A stretch of DNA of 64,000 nucleotides from Brevibacillus fulvus (GCF_016908525.1 NZ_JAFBEB010000015.1:1-64000), one strand, 5' to 3'. Shown: positions 32,474 through 43,978, counted from the first letter of the stretch. Translations and numbers: made by a program. The notes: a model not told the origin generated them from the letters alone.

Positions 32474-33727
32474 TTATTGCGCCGGCGTTTTTTCCAAAGT
32501 AGCCGTTGCCGTCTTTTTGAATCCGTCACGGTAGAAGGTGATTGTGACGGTATCGCCCGGTTTTTTGTTCAAGGTCAAATATTTGCGAAGCTGTGCGCCG
32601 TTGGAGATATTCGTATCATCCAGTTTGACGATCACGTCGTATTGCCGCAAGCCCGCTTTGCCTGCCGGCGAGAAGCGCGTCACTTCATCCATGACCACGA
32701 CCCCTTCAGTGACGCTGTCAGGCAAGTTGAGCGTTTCTTTCCAGTGGTATTTCGGCACATTCGCCAGATCGTACGGGGAAATGCCCAGGTAAGCGCGTTG
32801 CAGCGTGCCGTTTTGCATCAATTCCGTTACGATTTTTTTGACATCGTTGATCGGAATGGCAAAGCCGAGACCTTCTACGCCAGACTGCGCAATCTTCATG
32901 CTGTTAATCCCGATCACCTGACCGTAAATATTGCAAAGGGCGCCTCCGCTGTTCCCCGGGTTGATCGCCGCATCTGTTTGCAGGACGTCCATTTCCCAGT
33001 CGGTTTGTCCGTTATTATCCAAATCGACTGGCATCGAGCGGTCGGTGGAACTGATAATTCCTTGCGTTACCGTGCGAGAGAATTTCAGACCGAGCGGGTT
33101 CCCGATGGCGATAGCCGGTTCCCCGACTTTCAAAGCGTCGGAATCGCCAAGTTCAGCTACAGACGTTACCTTGGAACCGTCGATTTCCAGCACGGCCAGG
33201 TCGGTAAACTGGTCAGCGCCCATAATTTTCGCTTCCACTTTATCGCCGTTCGGCAAGGCAACTTCCACGCGTTGTGCTCCTTCAATCACATGATAATTGG
33301 TAATAATGTGAGCTTTGCCATTTTTCTTTTCGAAAATGACCCCGGAGCCTTCGCCGCTTTCCACCGAACTTTGCTCCTGACTAAACCAGTTGCTCACCTG
33401 GCGGATATTAATGACACCCACTACCGAATTTTCAACCTTTTCTACAGCTTGAACGGTCGCATTCTCCACACTGACCGAGATCGGTTGAGCGGTAATCCCC
33501 GATGTGTTGCCGCTAGTGATGCTTGTTTCCATCGCTTTCGCTGTATTGGTTTGCTGTTGGGGAAGGTATCCCGTTTTCGCCAGTGTCGGCATCATCAGCA
33601 GAACGACCAAACCACCGATAACCGCTGAAGAAACAGAAGTGACGATTTGTTTTCCTAACGTAGATTCCCGCCGTTTTTTACGTTCCGGTGCGGGATACAT
33701 ATCTTGATGATTATCGTAAAAACCCAT
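32474..33727 (-). CDS. htrA: HtrA/DegP-like membrane serine protease
   Basis: Start at ATG 33727 (AAGGAGAG nine bases upstream) gives 417 residues; an open frame extends 50 codons further without a ribosome site. A cytoplasmic tail is followed by a membrane helix (about 28-50), a trypsin-like domain with His146 (TNYHVIEG), Asp176 (FTDLAVLE) and Ser260 (GNSGGA), and one C-terminal PDZ domain. It degrades or refolds damaged envelope proteins outside the membrane. This is the YycK position at the end of the wal cluster in Bacillus. A distinct insert DLDNNGQTDWEMD lies before the catalytic Ser loop. Confidence 0.95.
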   Translation of the reverse strand: MGFYDNHQDMYPAPERKKRRESTLGKQIVTSVSSAVIGGLVVLLMMPTLAKTGYLPQQQTNTAKAMETSITSGNTSGITAQPISVSVENATVQAVEKVENSVVGVINIRQVSNWFSQEQSSVESGEGSGVIFEKKNGKAHIITNYHVIEGAQRVEVALPNGDKVEAKIMGADQFTDLAVLEIDGSKVTSVAELGDSDALKVGEPAIAIGNPLGLKFSRTVTQGIISSTDRSMPVDLDNNGQTDWEMDVLQTDAAINPGNSGGALCNIYGQVIGINSMKIAQSGVEGLGFAIPINDVKKIVTELMQNGTLQRAYLGISPYDLANVPKYHWKETLNLPDSVTEGVVVMDEVTRFSPAGKAGLRQYDVIVKLDDTNISNGAQLRKYLTLNKKPGDTVTITFYRDGFKKTATATLEKTPAQ

Positions 33728-33943
33728 AGAAAATCTCTCCTTCCTCACTATTCCTAGGTTTACTGATTTCACCTTGTCGTATACTTGCTTCCTTTGTGTT
33801 TTTAGTATACGATTCGTTTTCGGCAAAGTAGCGTGAGAAATATGGAAAGGTTGTGGAATCACCGCAAAATCAATCATAAAACAGGTTCATCCTGTATATC
33901 CTAGTAACACGCGAAAAACGCTAGGAAAGGATGAATTGATAGA

Positions 33944-34189
33944 ATGAAAGCTTCTTCTTTCTCGCCGCTTCAGCAAGTTCAGATGATCGCCAAACTGGCC
34001 GACTTGCAAGAATGGAACGAGCAAAACCGATTGCTCTTGGACGCTTTGATCGACCTGCTGATCGAGAAAGGCGTGATCAGCGAGCAAGAACTGCAGGCGA
34101 AAGCAGCCCAGCTTGACTCCGCTTACCTGCATCAGGCACAGGAAAAGGGCCGGGCCCTTACTCCAATTATAACACCTCCAATTTCGTAG
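33944..34189 (+). CDS. Small 81-aa protein antisense to the wal cluster direction
   Basis: ATG 33944 has AGGAAAGG upstream and gives a helical, acidic 81-residue protein (QQVQMIAKLADLQEWNEQNRLLLDALIDLLIEKGVISEQEL). The 3' end overlaps the end of walJ by 23 bases, in convergent orientation. The clean ribosome site and amphipathic pattern support a real gene; I do not recognise a family. One of the few plus-strand genes here. Confidence 0.6.
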   Translation: MKASSFSPLQQVQMIAKLADLQEWNEQNRLLLDALIDLLIEKGVISEQELQAKAAQLDSAYLHQAQEKGRALTPIITPPIS

Positions 34190-34964
34190 GTCGATGCGGA
34201 TAGGTTTCCCTGAGATGCACGTCATTGCCGATCTTTAAGCCTTTTTCCTGCAAAATATTCGATACGGTCAGTTTCGCCAGCTCCATCATGTTGTTCTCTT
34301 TGCTGAGATGAGCAAGAAACACGCGTTCCGCTTCTCCCTTGAGAAAATCGCCCAATGCTTCCGCGGAAGCTTCATTGGACAAGTGTCCGACATCGCTGAG
34401 AATGCGCCGTTTGATGCTCCAGGGATACTGCGACATGCGCAGCATTTCCACATCGTGATTGGCTTCGAAAATATAGGCATCCGCCCCGCGGATCGTCTCT
34501 TTGATCTTGTCGCTGACATAGCCGAGATCGGTCGCGATGCTCAGTTTTTTGTTTCCGTGATACACACAAAAGCCCATTGGCTCCACTGCGTCATGAGAAA
34601 TGCCAAACGATTGAACGGTCAGATCGCCCAACTCTTTCGTTTCGCCTGTTTGAAACAGTTGCCGTTGCTGTTCGGCGATCTTCCCGATTTGCCCGTCCAT
34701 TTCCGCCCACGTCTTTTCGTTTGCATAGATCGGGATTTTATAACGGCGCGCCATCACACCGAGTCCTTTAATATGGTCCACGTGTTCATGCGTTACCAGG
34801 ATCGCATTCAAACTTTGCGGATTGACGCCGATTTCCTGCAATGCCGCTTCCGCCTGTTTGCCGGTAATCCCGGTGTCGATCAGGAGCGAGTAACGATCGG
34901 TGCCCACATAAATGGCATTGCCGGTACTGCCGCTCGCCAATATACTAAATTTCAATTTGCTCAC
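34167..34964 (-). CDS. walJ: Metallo-beta-lactamase-fold nuclease WalJ (YycJ)
   Basis: The 265-residue protein has the metal-binding THEHVDH motif, an N-terminal SILASGSTGNAIYVG and later His ligands of the metallo-beta-lactamase fold. YycJ/WalJ is a cytoplasmic 5' exonuclease linked to DNA mismatch repair and coordination of wall metabolism with replication. It is the last gene of the wal operon, 21 bases after walI. GTG at 34964 is the likely start. Confidence 0.93.
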   Translation of the reverse strand: MSKLKFSILASGSTGNAIYVGTDRYSLLIDTGITGKQAEAALQEIGVNPQSLNAILVTHEHVDHIKGLGVMARRYKIPIYANEKTWAEMDGQIGKIAEQQRQLFQTGETKELGDLTVQSFGISHDAVEPMGFCVYHGNKKLSIATDLGYVSDKIKETIRGADAYIFEANHDVEMLRMSQYPWSIKRRILSDVGHLSNEASAEALGDFLKGEAERVFLAHLSKENNMMELAKLTVSNILQEKGLKIGNDVHLRETYPHRPTKLEVL

Positions 34965-34985
34965 ATCCTTCTATGTTGCACTGCT

Positions 34986-35777
34986 CTATTTTCTTGTGAC
35001 TCTTTCCGGCTGGATCGGCCTTTCCATCGTGCCCGTAAATGCATTCAGGTACTGCGTCTTTCCGCCTTGGGTAATAACCCGCCAGACCGGGGCCAGCACC
35101 TGTATATCGGCGTCGTAATGAAAGCCGTAGTAGCCGAGGGAGACATCAATGATTTTCTCTCCCGGTTCAATCATCTGTTTTTCCACCAACGAACGCAGGG
35201 CGGTGTAGGCCGAAATTGTCTCACGCGCCGTTCCTTCCAGGCTGATCTGGTAGTATGTTTGCCGATAACTTTTTACGGCACCGTTTTGAATATAAATTTC
35301 AAGCGGGGCAATATACAAAGGTAAGTTTTGGTACGTCTGATGATACACCAGCCGATCGCCCGTCGAGAAATACGGATCGATTTGATATTGCCCGGCGTAC
35401 AGCAGCCGGTCATCCAATTCCTGCAGCAATTCCTCCGGGTTGGTCTGGTCCGGCAAAGGCATCGGCGGCTGCAATTCACTGTAAATCGACGACCGCTCCG
35501 CCGTGATTTTGACCCCTTGCAGTTTCTTCAACAGGATCGCATCCACGCCAGGCATCTTTATGTTAAGATAAGACAGCTCCGGGGTTTCTTCCGGTATCGT
35601 CGCTTGCAAATCGATATTTTGCTGCTGTAAAAAAAGCTCCAAATTCCATTGGTCATTTTCCGAGGCGTCGGCATTTTTCCAAAGTTCCGTCCGTGTGCTG
35701 TACACCTGATAGGCCAAAAACAGATCAAGAATGAGAAAAGCCAAGATCAGAATCGTTTTCGCTCTACTCCAATCCAT
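34986..35777 (-). CDS. walI: Regulatory membrane protein WalI (YycI)
   Basis: Start ATG 35777 (AAAGGAG upstream, MDWSRAKTILI) gives 263 residues: a short cytoplasmic N-terminus, one membrane helix (about 7-27) and an extracellular YycI domain. With WalH it controls the kinase WalK through membrane-helix contacts. It overlaps the end of walH by 14 bases. Confidence 0.92.
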   Translation of the reverse strand: MDWSRAKTILILAFLILDLFLAYQVYSTRTELWKNADASENDQWNLELFLQQQNIDLQATIPEETPELSYLNIKMPGVDAILLKKLQGVKITAERSSIYSELQPPMPLPDQTNPEELLQELDDRLLYAGQYQIDPYFSTGDRLVYHQTYQNLPLYIAPLEIYIQNGAVKSYRQTYYQISLEGTARETISAYTALRSLVEKQMIEPGEKIIDVSLGYYGFHYDADIQVLAPVWRVITQGGKTQYLNAFTGTMERPIQPERVTRK

Positions 35778-37146
35778 TGCCCTTCTCCTTTCCTTCCGAA
35801 ACAACCGCGTTGATGTAATACCGGGTACCCATGACCGTTTCCACGACCCAAACCGGCCGCAGCTTGATTTGTTTCTGTTTTTGGTCGAGATGGGTCTGGT
35901 AGCCCAAGTAGGCATTTTTCACTTGAATGGGATCGAGCAGTTTCTTCGTCCGAATCCATTCATACAACTCCGGTCCAGACATCACCATACAAGTTTCCTG
36001 ATGTTCCAGCTTGTCCAAATCGAACAGCGATCGTTTCATCGTGACGACCTGCCCGCCTTCGATCATGACGGAAATGGAATCAAGATGCTGATCATCTCCG
36101 CTGATTAGCGGATAAAAGCCCAAGTATTGCTGAAAACGAATGAAGTTCGCCTCATGATCGTTTCCTTCGATCTGCTGCAGATAATAGTCATCCAACCAGC
36201 CCAAATGGGAGTTAATAAAAGCGACCGCTCCCTTTAGCTTGTCTTCCTTGCTCAAGTAGTCGTTTCCCTGTTGAAACGCCGGATCGGTAAAGGTGATAAT
36301 TTGCTGGTTTGGCCGCAGTTGCAGCGAACGGCTGCCGTCGGTAAAAATAATCGTGCCATCTCGCTCGACAATTTGCCGGACAAGGTTCGGATCGAGGAAA
36401 TAAGCCTCCAGCAAATCGTTATTGCTCGTTGCAGAATAGCGATAGTCCAGCTTTTGCATCTTCACCTGCTGCTTCGGCAAATAAAAGATGTTCCAAAAAG
36501 GATAGTCCGGCCGGGTCAAGCTTTCTGCCTCTTGCGTTTTCATAATTTGTTCCGGCAGCATTTTTCCCAGCGGCAAGTAGGAGTCATGCAAATCTTTAAA
36601 ACTGACTGCTGTGCGGGCACGAACGATTTCCCCGTTTTTCGTGTCCATCAGCAACGCGAACACACTGGCTTCCTCTTCTGAGTAATACAGCCAAATCCGG
36701 TCAATGCCTGCCATCTGCTGATATCCCTGTTCATCCTGGAATTTCAGCAGTTCGCTTGCGATCTCGACGGGGATTTGCGTGCGGAACTGCACTTCCAGCC
36801 CTTCCGTTTGTCGGGTGAGTGCCGTCCATTTTTCTTCCGACAGCGGATAAGTAACAAAATCGAAAAAATACCACCTTGTCATTTCGGTTCTGATCAAACT
36901 GTAAACAGCCTGTGTGGAAACAGCCCGCGTGTGGCGATCTTCTCCATAATGAAAGACGATCGATGAGGGAACGATCAGATCCTCCAATTGTTTCGTATCG
37001 ACTGGCTTGGACTTGACATATTGCACCGGTTCAATCAACTGATATTGCGTTCGGTTATTCCACAAAAGCGAAGTCAGCAGAAAGCTGGTTAAGACAAGCA
37101 AAACAAGCATGACGGTTTTGACAGGCTCTTTCCACGAGCTGATCAT
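35764..37146 (-). CDS. walH: Regulatory membrane protein WalH (YycH)
   Basis: ATG 37146 overlaps the walK stop in ATGA and has GGAGGAGGG upstream, giving 460 residues. One N-terminal membrane helix (about 9-30) is followed by a large extracellular YycH domain. It acts with WalI on WalK. The gene order walR-walK-walH-walI-walJ is that of Bacillus and staphylococci. Confidence 0.92.
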   Translation of the reverse strand: MISSWKEPVKTVMLVLLVLTSFLLTSLLWNNRTQYQLIEPVQYVKSKPVDTKQLEDLIVPSSIVFHYGEDRHTRAVSTQAVYSLIRTEMTRWYFFDFVTYPLSEEKWTALTRQTEGLEVQFRTQIPVEIASELLKFQDEQGYQQMAGIDRIWLYYSEEEASVFALLMDTKNGEIVRARTAVSFKDLHDSYLPLGKMLPEQIMKTQEAESLTRPDYPFWNIFYLPKQQVKMQKLDYRYSATSNNDLLEAYFLDPNLVRQIVERDGTIIFTDGSRSLQLRPNQQIITFTDPAFQQGNDYLSKEDKLKGAVAFINSHLGWLDDYYLQQIEGNDHEANFIRFQQYLGFYPLISGDDQHLDSISVMIEGGQVVTMKRSLFDLDKLEHQETCMVMSGPELYEWIRTKKLLDPIQVKNAYLGYQTHLDQKQKQIKLRPVWVVETVMGTRYYINAVVSEGKEKGNGLE

Positions 37147-38972
37147 GCTTCTCCCTCCTCCGCTACCGGAATCCAAAAGCCGACCGTTGTCCCTTCGTTG
37201 ATCTTGCTGTTGATCTCAATATCCGCACCGTGCGCTTGCACCAACTCACGCGCGATGGCAAGCCCAAGCCCTGTGCCGCCCTGTCCACGGGAGCGGGCCT
37301 TGTCCACTCGATAAAAGCGCTCAAAGATGCGTTTCAGATCACGCGCGGGAATCCCGATGCCATTATCCATGACCACAATCTCAATTTTCTTTTGCTGTCT
37401 GTCCACCATCGCTCGCAACGCAACAGAACCGCCAGCAGGCGTATACTTGATCGCGTTGGATAACAAATTGTCCAAAACCTGGTTGATCGCATCCTGATCA
37501 ACATGGGCTTCCGGGAGCTGCTCCGGCACCTCCAGGGTCAAGCGTATTCCCTGTTGTTCACTCATCATCGAGAACCGGTCGGCTGCATATTGCAGCAGCC
37601 GAATCACATTGACCCGCTTGCGATGCAAATGAATCCCTTGTGAGTCGAAGCGGGAGAGCTGCAGCAAGTCATTGACCAGGCGGATCATCCGCTCTGTCTC
37701 CGTCATCGTCACCCGCAAAAAACGATTGGAAAGCTCCGGATCATCGACCGCGCCTTCCAAAAGAGCTTCGGTATAGCTTTTTATCGTCGTTAACGGCGTT
37801 CGCAACTCATGGGATACATTGGCCACAAACTCCCGCCGTTGCTGCTCTAAACGGGCTTGTTCCGTAATATCCTGAAGTACGGCAATAATCCCGCCCTTTT
37901 TGCCGCTGTCATGCTGCAGCGGTGTAAACGTGACGCGCAGCGTAACCACTTCCCGATTATCCAGCATCATCTCGATTACCAGCGGTTCCGCTTCCACAAA
38001 CAGCGGCATCTCTTCTTCCGGCGGCAGCCGCAAAATATCGTACAGCGTCTTGCCATGTTCCAGTACATCATCGATTGTAATTTGCAGCATCTCTTCAGCC
38101 GAGCGGTTTAGCAAAATGATCTGGCCGTCGCGGTTGGCTGCAATCACGCCATCAGACATGTTGGCGAGGATGCCGGACAGCTTTTCCCGCTCTTCTTCCT
38201 GCTGCCAGATTGCCTCTTTCAGCCGTGCGGTCATGTCATTGAAGGTCATCCCCAATTGACCGATTTCATCACTGCCATAGATCCGAACCGTCCGATCGAA
38301 TTCTCCTTCAGCGACCGCTCTTGCCTGCCTTGTCATCTCCTTGACCGGTTTCGTGATCGTGCGGGCCAGCACAACCCCCAAGGCAACGGTAAAAATCAAG
38401 GCGATACCCGTGCCCGTGGCCAATATGTTGGTCATTTTGCGGATGGTCGTATAGACGCTCTCCATCGAAGCGACCATATAGACCGCTCCATAGACGGCAT
38501 TGTTGCTTTTGACCGGCACAACCAACACCTTGACCCGGTTTCCGGTCCGCGGATCGATCCGCAGCGACTCGCTGCGCGTCCCCAGCAGCGCCACCGTCAC
38601 TTCCGGCTGCGAAGTACGCTGTCCGATAATGCTCTTGTCTTCTTCCGTCGTACTGATGACACTGCCATTTTGATCGATAACCTGCACATTGGCGCTGTTC
38701 AGCTTGACCAGGTTGTAGATCAGGTTGTCTATCGCTTCTTTCGTTTCCGCAACATCCTGCTCTTTCTCGTCTTTCGGCTGCAAATATCGTTCCAGATGCG
38801 TCGAAAGCAGTGTTGCCTGGGTGTTCAATGTTTCGGAAAAGTTATTGGTGTAGTAGCTTTCTACTTCTCGGGCAAAATAGGCGCCAATAAACTGCATCGC
38901 AATCAATATCAACAGCATGTAAATCGCGATGATTTTCCATTGAACCGTGTGAAACAGGCGCAATTTGGCCAT
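37143..38972 (-). CDS. walK: Sensor histidine kinase WalK
   Basis: The 609-residue kinase has two membrane helices (about 13-32 and 183-205) around an extracellular sensor domain, HAMP (206-258), PAS (265-370), HisKA with phospho-acceptor His388 (VSHELRTP) and HATPase with NAIKYTP and GTGLGLAI. It senses cell-wall state (lipid II or septal signals) and phosphorylates WalR. The start overlaps the walR stop by one base. Essential in most low-GC Firmicutes. Confidence 0.97.
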   Translation of the reverse strand: MAKLRLFHTVQWKIIAIYMLLILIAMQFIGAYFAREVESYYTNNFSETLNTQATLLSTHLERYLQPKDEKEQDVAETKEAIDNLIYNLVKLNSANVQVIDQNGSVISTTEEDKSIIGQRTSQPEVTVALLGTRSESLRIDPRTGNRVKVLVVPVKSNNAVYGAVYMVASMESVYTTIRKMTNILATGTGIALIFTVALGVVLARTITKPVKEMTRQARAVAEGEFDRTVRIYGSDEIGQLGMTFNDMTARLKEAIWQQEEEREKLSGILANMSDGVIAANRDGQIILLNRSAEEMLQITIDDVLEHGKTLYDILRLPPEEEMPLFVEAEPLVIEMMLDNREVVTLRVTFTPLQHDSGKKGGIIAVLQDITEQARLEQQRREFVANVSHELRTPLTTIKSYTEALLEGAVDDPELSNRFLRVTMTETERMIRLVNDLLQLSRFDSQGIHLHRKRVNVIRLLQYAADRFSMMSEQQGIRLTLEVPEQLPEAHVDQDAINQVLDNLLSNAIKYTPAGGSVALRAMVDRQQKKIEIVVMDNGIGIPARDLKRIFERFYRVDKARSRGQGGTGLGLAIARELVQAHGADIEINSKINEGTTVGFWIPVAEEGEA

Positions 38973-39676
38973 TACGGCTGTCCTCCGTTGACCGGATTAC
39001 GCAACGAATACCCCAAACCACGGCGAGTAATGATATACTTCGGCTGGCTCGGGTCGTCTTCAATTTTCTCTCGCAGTCGCCGGATCGTAACGTCGACAGT
39101 GCGGACATCGCCAAAATAATCATAACCCCAAACAGCCTGCAGCAAATGTTCTCGTGTCAACACCTGACCTTGATGGCGCGACAAATAGACGAGCAGCTCA
39201 AACTCACGATGCGTCAGATCGAGCGATTCGCCTGCCTTCACCAACGTGTAGGAATGCAAGTCAATTTCCAGCTCGTGAATCCGCAAATAGCGATCGTTTT
39301 GCTCATCGGTTTTCGGTTTTTGCCGGCGCAGATGCGCTTTCACCCGCGCGATCAATTCTCTGGCGCTAAATGGCTTGGTCACATAGTCGTCGGCGCCAAA
39401 TTCAAGCCCCAGCACCTTGTCCAGTTCGGAGTCTTTCGCCGTCAGCATAATAATCGGAACGTCGGAGAATTGGCGAACATCGCGGCACACGTCCATTCCG
39501 TCGCGGCCGGGCAACATGACATCAAGCAGAATCAGATCAGGTTGCTCCTCTTGAGCCAGCTTTATCGCTTCATCGCCATCATAAGCACAGACCACTTGAT
39601 AGCCTTCTTTTTCAAACGTGAATTTCAAAATATCGGCAATTGGCCGTTCATCGTCTACGACCAGGAGTTTGGCCAT
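38972..39676 (-). CDS. walR: Response regulator WalR
   Basis: Start ATG 39676 (GAGGGGTG upstream) gives 234 residues: receiver domain with Asp9/Asp10 and phospho-acceptor Asp52 ([10 protein letters not shown]), and an OmpR-type winged helix ([13 protein letters not shown] onward). It controls autolysins and wall remodelling genes. First gene of the walRKHIJ operon. A WalR box was not searched exhaustively. Confidence 0.97.
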   Translation of the reverse strand: MAKLLVVDDERPIADILKFTFEKEGYQVVCAYDGDEAIKLAQEEQPDLILLDVMLPGRDGMDVCRDVRQFSDVPIIMLTAKDSELDKVLGLEFGADDYVTKPFSARELIARVKAHLRRQKPKTDEQNDRYLRIHELEIDLHSYTLVKAGESLDLTHREFELLVYLSRHQGQVLTREHLLQAVWGYDYFGDVRTVDVTIRRLREKIEDDPSQPKYIITRRGLGYSLRNPVNGGQP

Positions 39677-39755
39677 TTCGCTCACCCCTCTTTCCATAAT
39701 CAGTTCAACTTGAACGGCCTCATTTCCTGCCTGAGCGGATTGCTGAAAAATCAGG

Positions 39756-39791
39756 AAAAAGGCCACTCTCATCCGAGAAATGGCCTTTTTT
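39756..39791. terminator. Terminator between the M23 peptidase gene and walR
   Basis: Stem AAAAAGGCCA (39756-39765) with TGGCCTTTTT (39781-39790) and T-runs on both strands. It ends the peptidase gene just upstream of the wal operon. Confidence 0.85.
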
Positions 39792-39804
39792 GAAACTATT
39801 TTGT

Positions 39805-41298
39805 TTAGCGCAGGAAACGAAGCGGATTTTGCAGTCGTCCATTTTGATGAACCTCAAAATGGAGATGAACACCGGTTGAGTCTCCTGTTGACCCCATGAT
39901 GCCGATCGTTTTGCCTTGGGCGACGACATCGCCGACTTTTACTTTGATTTGCCGCATATGACCATATAGTGTTTCCATTCCGTTTCCGTGGTCAATAATG
40001 ACGGCATTGCCGTAATCTCCATCCCAACCGGCGAAGACGACACGGCCATTGTCGGCCGCTGCAATCGCTCCGGAGCCGGCTATATCGATCCCTTTGTGCA
40101 TTTTGCCCCAACGCGTGCCAAATCCGCTGCTGATTACCCCTCTGGCCGGCCAGATAAAACTGCCTGTCCCCCGTGAAGGAATCACTTTTGTGCCGCGCTG
40201 GATAATTTTCGCGACCGGTTGCTGAACAACCTTTTGGCTCAACACTTTCTTATCTACTACTTGTCCATTTTCTTTGAGAATTTCATAAGTGACCAGCTTC
40301 GAACCTTCTTTTCCTTCCTGAATCACCTTGGTTTCGCCCTTCGGCAAATTGGCATTGTTCTCAATCTGAACGTTGTAATCGACCTTTTCCTGCTGGGTGA
40401 CTTGCTCGGTCTCTTGAACGGTGACAAGCGGCCGCATCGCCGTTACATTGATTTGTTGACCAAGCTGTAAAACCGTGTCCTCGGTAATGCCAGGATTGTT
40501 CCGATAAATATCTTCGGAGGTAATTCCGTATTTCTTGGCGATGCATCCGATGCAATCGCCCTCGACGACAGTATGGATCACTTGTTTCAAAGTTCCTTTG
40601 GAAATCAGCTCGGCAAGCTTGTCCTCGGACAAGACTTCTGCAGAGGTAACCGTATCTTTTTCAAACTTGACTTCCTCTTTGATCCCAACCTGTTTTTCAA
40701 CTGGCGCCGGTTCGCTCAGCGAAGCAGTCGTTACCGCTTTTTTCGTCGCAGCGCCATCATTGCCGGCATACTTCTCCTTGAGCTTGTCCAAGACAGCTTG
40801 CGCTTCGTTTACACTGGCGGCATATCCAATCGCTTTGCCATCGATGACAATTTTGACTGCCTCGACTTTGATATTGGCAATATCGGATAAAGCCGTGATT
40901 GCTGCCGTGTTATCAAAGTCGCCTTTAAACTTTGTTTCTTCCTTAAACGAAATCGTATCTGCAAGGGTAAGTTTGAGTCCCCTCTTTTGTTCCTCTTCTT
41001 CTTTCAGTTTCTGGGCAGCCCAGCTATGTATAACATTCGGGTCGTTGACAACCCCGATTTCCTCTCCATTAACATAGACGTGGTAAATGGAGTAAGTATT
41101 GCTTGTATAGTAATAATCAGCGGAAACTCCCGCTACGGCCAGAATGAGCACCCCCGCCGCAATCGAGAGCGACTGTTTTTTATGTTTCATTATGTATGAC
41201 CATGATTTTTCTTTAATGTTCTTTGTCTGCTGACCGGTTTGACTGAGCAAAAGCGTCATGCGCTTTTTCAGTCTGGATGTCCACTCGGCCATTTCCAT
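39805..41298 (-). CDS. Membrane-anchored M23 endopeptidase with LysM and G5 domains
   Basis: Start ATG 41298 (GGGAGGG six bases upstream) gives 497 residues; upstream GTG 41313 overlaps that site. A cytoplasmic tail, a membrane helix (about 42-62), a long extracellular linker, LysM ([19 protein letters not shown]), G5 ([13 protein letters not shown]...) and a C-terminal LytM/M23 domain with HKGID and HLHFE zinc ligands are seen. It cuts peptidoglycan cross-bridges. The location before walRK, which controls such hydrolases, suggests joint regulation. SpoIIQ/YycO-like roles are possible but not shown. Confidence 0.9.
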   Translation of the reverse strand: MEMAEWTSRLKKRMTLLLSQTGQQTKNIKEKSWSYIMKHKKQSLSIAAGVLILAVAGVSADYYYTSNTYSIYHVYVNGEEIGVVNDPNVIHSWAAQKLKEEEEQKRGLKLTLADTISFKEETKFKGDFDNTAAITALSDIANIKVEAVKIVIDGKAIGYAASVNEAQAVLDKLKEKYAGNDGAATKKAVTTASLSEPAPVEKQVGIKEEVKFEKDTVTSAEVLSEDKLAELISKGTLKQVIHTVVEGDCIGCIAKKYGITSEDIYRNNPGITEDTVLQLGQQINVTAMRPLVTVQETEQVTQQEKVDYNVQIENNANLPKGETKVIQEGKEGSKLVTYEILKENGQVVDKKVLSQKVVQQPVAKIIQRGTKVIPSRGTGSFIWPARGVISSGFGTRWGKMHKGIDIAGSGAIAAADNGRVVFAGWDGDYGNAVIIDHGNGMETLYGHMRQIKVKVGDVVAQGKTIGIMGSTGDSTGVHLHFEVHQNGRLQNPLRFLR

Positions 41299-41313
41299 AA
41301 CCTTCCCTCCCAC

Positions 41314-41617
41314 AAACGCATTTCTTAAATTTTCTAACTGTTTTCACCAATTATTTACATCATTTTCTTACAATTCCGTGCCTTTTTTCCCAGTATAACC
41401 CAACCACAATCTCCCAAATTACCTAAAGAAACCAACTATAACGACTTTAACACACGTTTAGCTCCTTCATCAAGTGTAAAATGGTGTCGAATAACTTGGA
41501 TTGTCAAGTGTCATAATATGGACATAGCTCAGCCAAGATTTGTATGTCTCCAGTAAATTGACAGTTCAACAAGTTCTCATTTTCGCTATGAAACCCCAAT
41601 TAAAGGAGGGTATCCTG
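41314..41617. other. Divergent promoter region, no gene seen
   Basis: AT-rich sequence between the M23 peptidase gene and the 123-residue gene. It must hold both promoters; CATAATAT around 41511-41518 may be a -10 for the plus strand. No repeat or RNA structure stands out. Confidence 0.4.
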
Positions 41618-41989
41618 TTGAAAGAACGAAATATCCTTGCCGGTTTCCGTACGATGGAAAGCGCGGAACAGGCAGCGAAGCAACTGCAGCAGGCGGGATT
41701 CAAGACCGTTCAGGTGAGCCACATTGGTGAATACCCTGGCGGAGGCCTCGACCAACTCACCAACCCGATTACAGGGGAGATTCCCTCGCTGGGCAGTTTG
41801 TCTCTGGACGCTGATTTCCCGAGCGGACGTAATGCCAGTATTTTGGCCGCGGCCGATCCGGATGCCAGCGGTTTGTCTGACGGCGGGCAAGACAGTGTTG
41901 GCCCCAGTTTCCTGTTGACGGCAGTTGTTCCGGAAAACCGCAGCGAGGAAGCGTCCCAAATTCTTCGTTCTTGCGGAGGTCAATTTTAA
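41618..41989 (+). CDS. Small soluble protein of unknown function
   Basis: TTG 41618 is chosen because AAAGGAGGG lies seven bases upstream; ATG codons further up lack one. The 123 residues begin KERNILAGFRTMESAEQAAKQLQQAGFKTVQVSHI, a ferredoxin-like beta-alpha-beta start as in YflT/GspM-type general stress proteins, and continue with a Gly/Ser/Asp-rich stretch and a final VVPENRSEEASQILRSCGG strand-helix. A strong terminator follows. Possible stress protein; low certainty. Confidence 0.65.
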   Translation: MKERNILAGFRTMESAEQAAKQLQQAGFKTVQVSHIGEYPGGGLDQLTNPITGEIPSLGSLSLDADFPSGRNASILAAADPDASGLSDGGQDSVGPSFLLTAVVPENRSEEASQILRSCGGQF

Positions 41990-42011
41990 CCATAAATCCC
42001 GCTCAAAATAT

Positions 42012-42056
42012 TTGCCACCCTTTGCCCTGTTTATCGCATTGGGTGGCAATTTTTTA
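42012..42056 (+). terminator. Terminator of the 123-aa gene
   Basis: Perfect 9-bp stem (42012-42020 with 42041-42049) followed by a T-run. Confidence 0.85.
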
Positions 42057-42132
42057 TCGTTCCGCAAATGCTCCGACTCTTCGGCGGCAGAATCTTCCCC
42101 TACGGCCGAGGCGGTCTGGCTGGCTGGTTCCA

Positions 42133-42336
42133 TTAGCGCTTCAACTCGACCATCGAGGTAATATCGCGCAAAGGCAAGCGGCGGATTGTCGTTTTTTCTT
42201 GATCGGCAGTCTTGAACGTAAAGCAAATATATCCTTTGTTATAATGAGTCATTGTCCCGCTAATAATGCTTCCGTTGAACATCTTAACTTCTACTTTTTT
42301 GCCAATCAATTTCACTGCTTTCTGATCGAATCCCAT
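42133..42336 (-). CDS. Sm/LSM-like small protein
   Basis: ATG 42336 (GAGGTG eight bases upstream) gives 67 residues. The pattern LIGKKVEVKMFNGSIISGTMTHYNKGYICF...RRLPLRDITSMVEL has the strand layout and Gly positions of an LSM fold (GKxVxVxxxNGxxxxGxL...D). It is too short and divergent from Hfq to call RNA binding. Lies between purA and the plus-strand gene, on the minus strand. Confidence 0.6.
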   Translation of the reverse strand: MGFDQKAVKLIGKKVEVKMFNGSIISGTMTHYNKGYICFTFKTADQEKTTIRRLPLRDITSMVELKR

Positions 42337-42436
42337 CGTCAACACCTCATTTTCGATTTGTTATGGGATACCATATGCCCAGAAGGCAGCAACTGGTGAC
42401 TGTCCACGATAAAAGTTACTGCAAGTTTTTTTCATG

Positions 42437-42467
42437 CCAAAAAAGCTGCCGTTTGAAACGGCAGCTT
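42437..42467 (-). terminator. Terminator of purA
   Basis: 12-bp perfect stem 42443-42454 with 42456-42467, followed by six Ts on the minus strand, directly behind the purA stop. Confidence 0.85.
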
Positions 42468-42483
42468 GGAAAAATTCAAGCGA

Positions 42484-43833
<1,350 letters not shown>

Positions 43834-43929
43834 CTAAAGTGGCGCTGTCAATGAAATTCCGAACAATCCAACCAGAGCCTATATCTATGTTCGGATATAA
43901 TTCAAACGATTGCCAAAAAAGTAATTGTA

Positions 43930-43965
43930 TAAAAAAAACAGAAATACCGGAAGAAGTATTTCTGT
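43930..43965 (-). terminator. Terminator of the rpl-gdpP-dnaB operon
   Basis: 10-bp stem 43938-43947 with 43956-43965 followed by A-run (Ts on the minus strand), just behind dnaB. Confidence 0.8.
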
Positions 43966-43978
43966 CTGATTAAGGTTA

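Noticed and set aside
32078-33628. Long plus-strand reading frame opposite htrA
   Set aside because: It is antisense to a certain gene, has no ribosome site and codes a low-quality composition; same for frames opposite purA (42466-43767), walK (38256-39119), walJ (34308-35324) and res (5919-6995).
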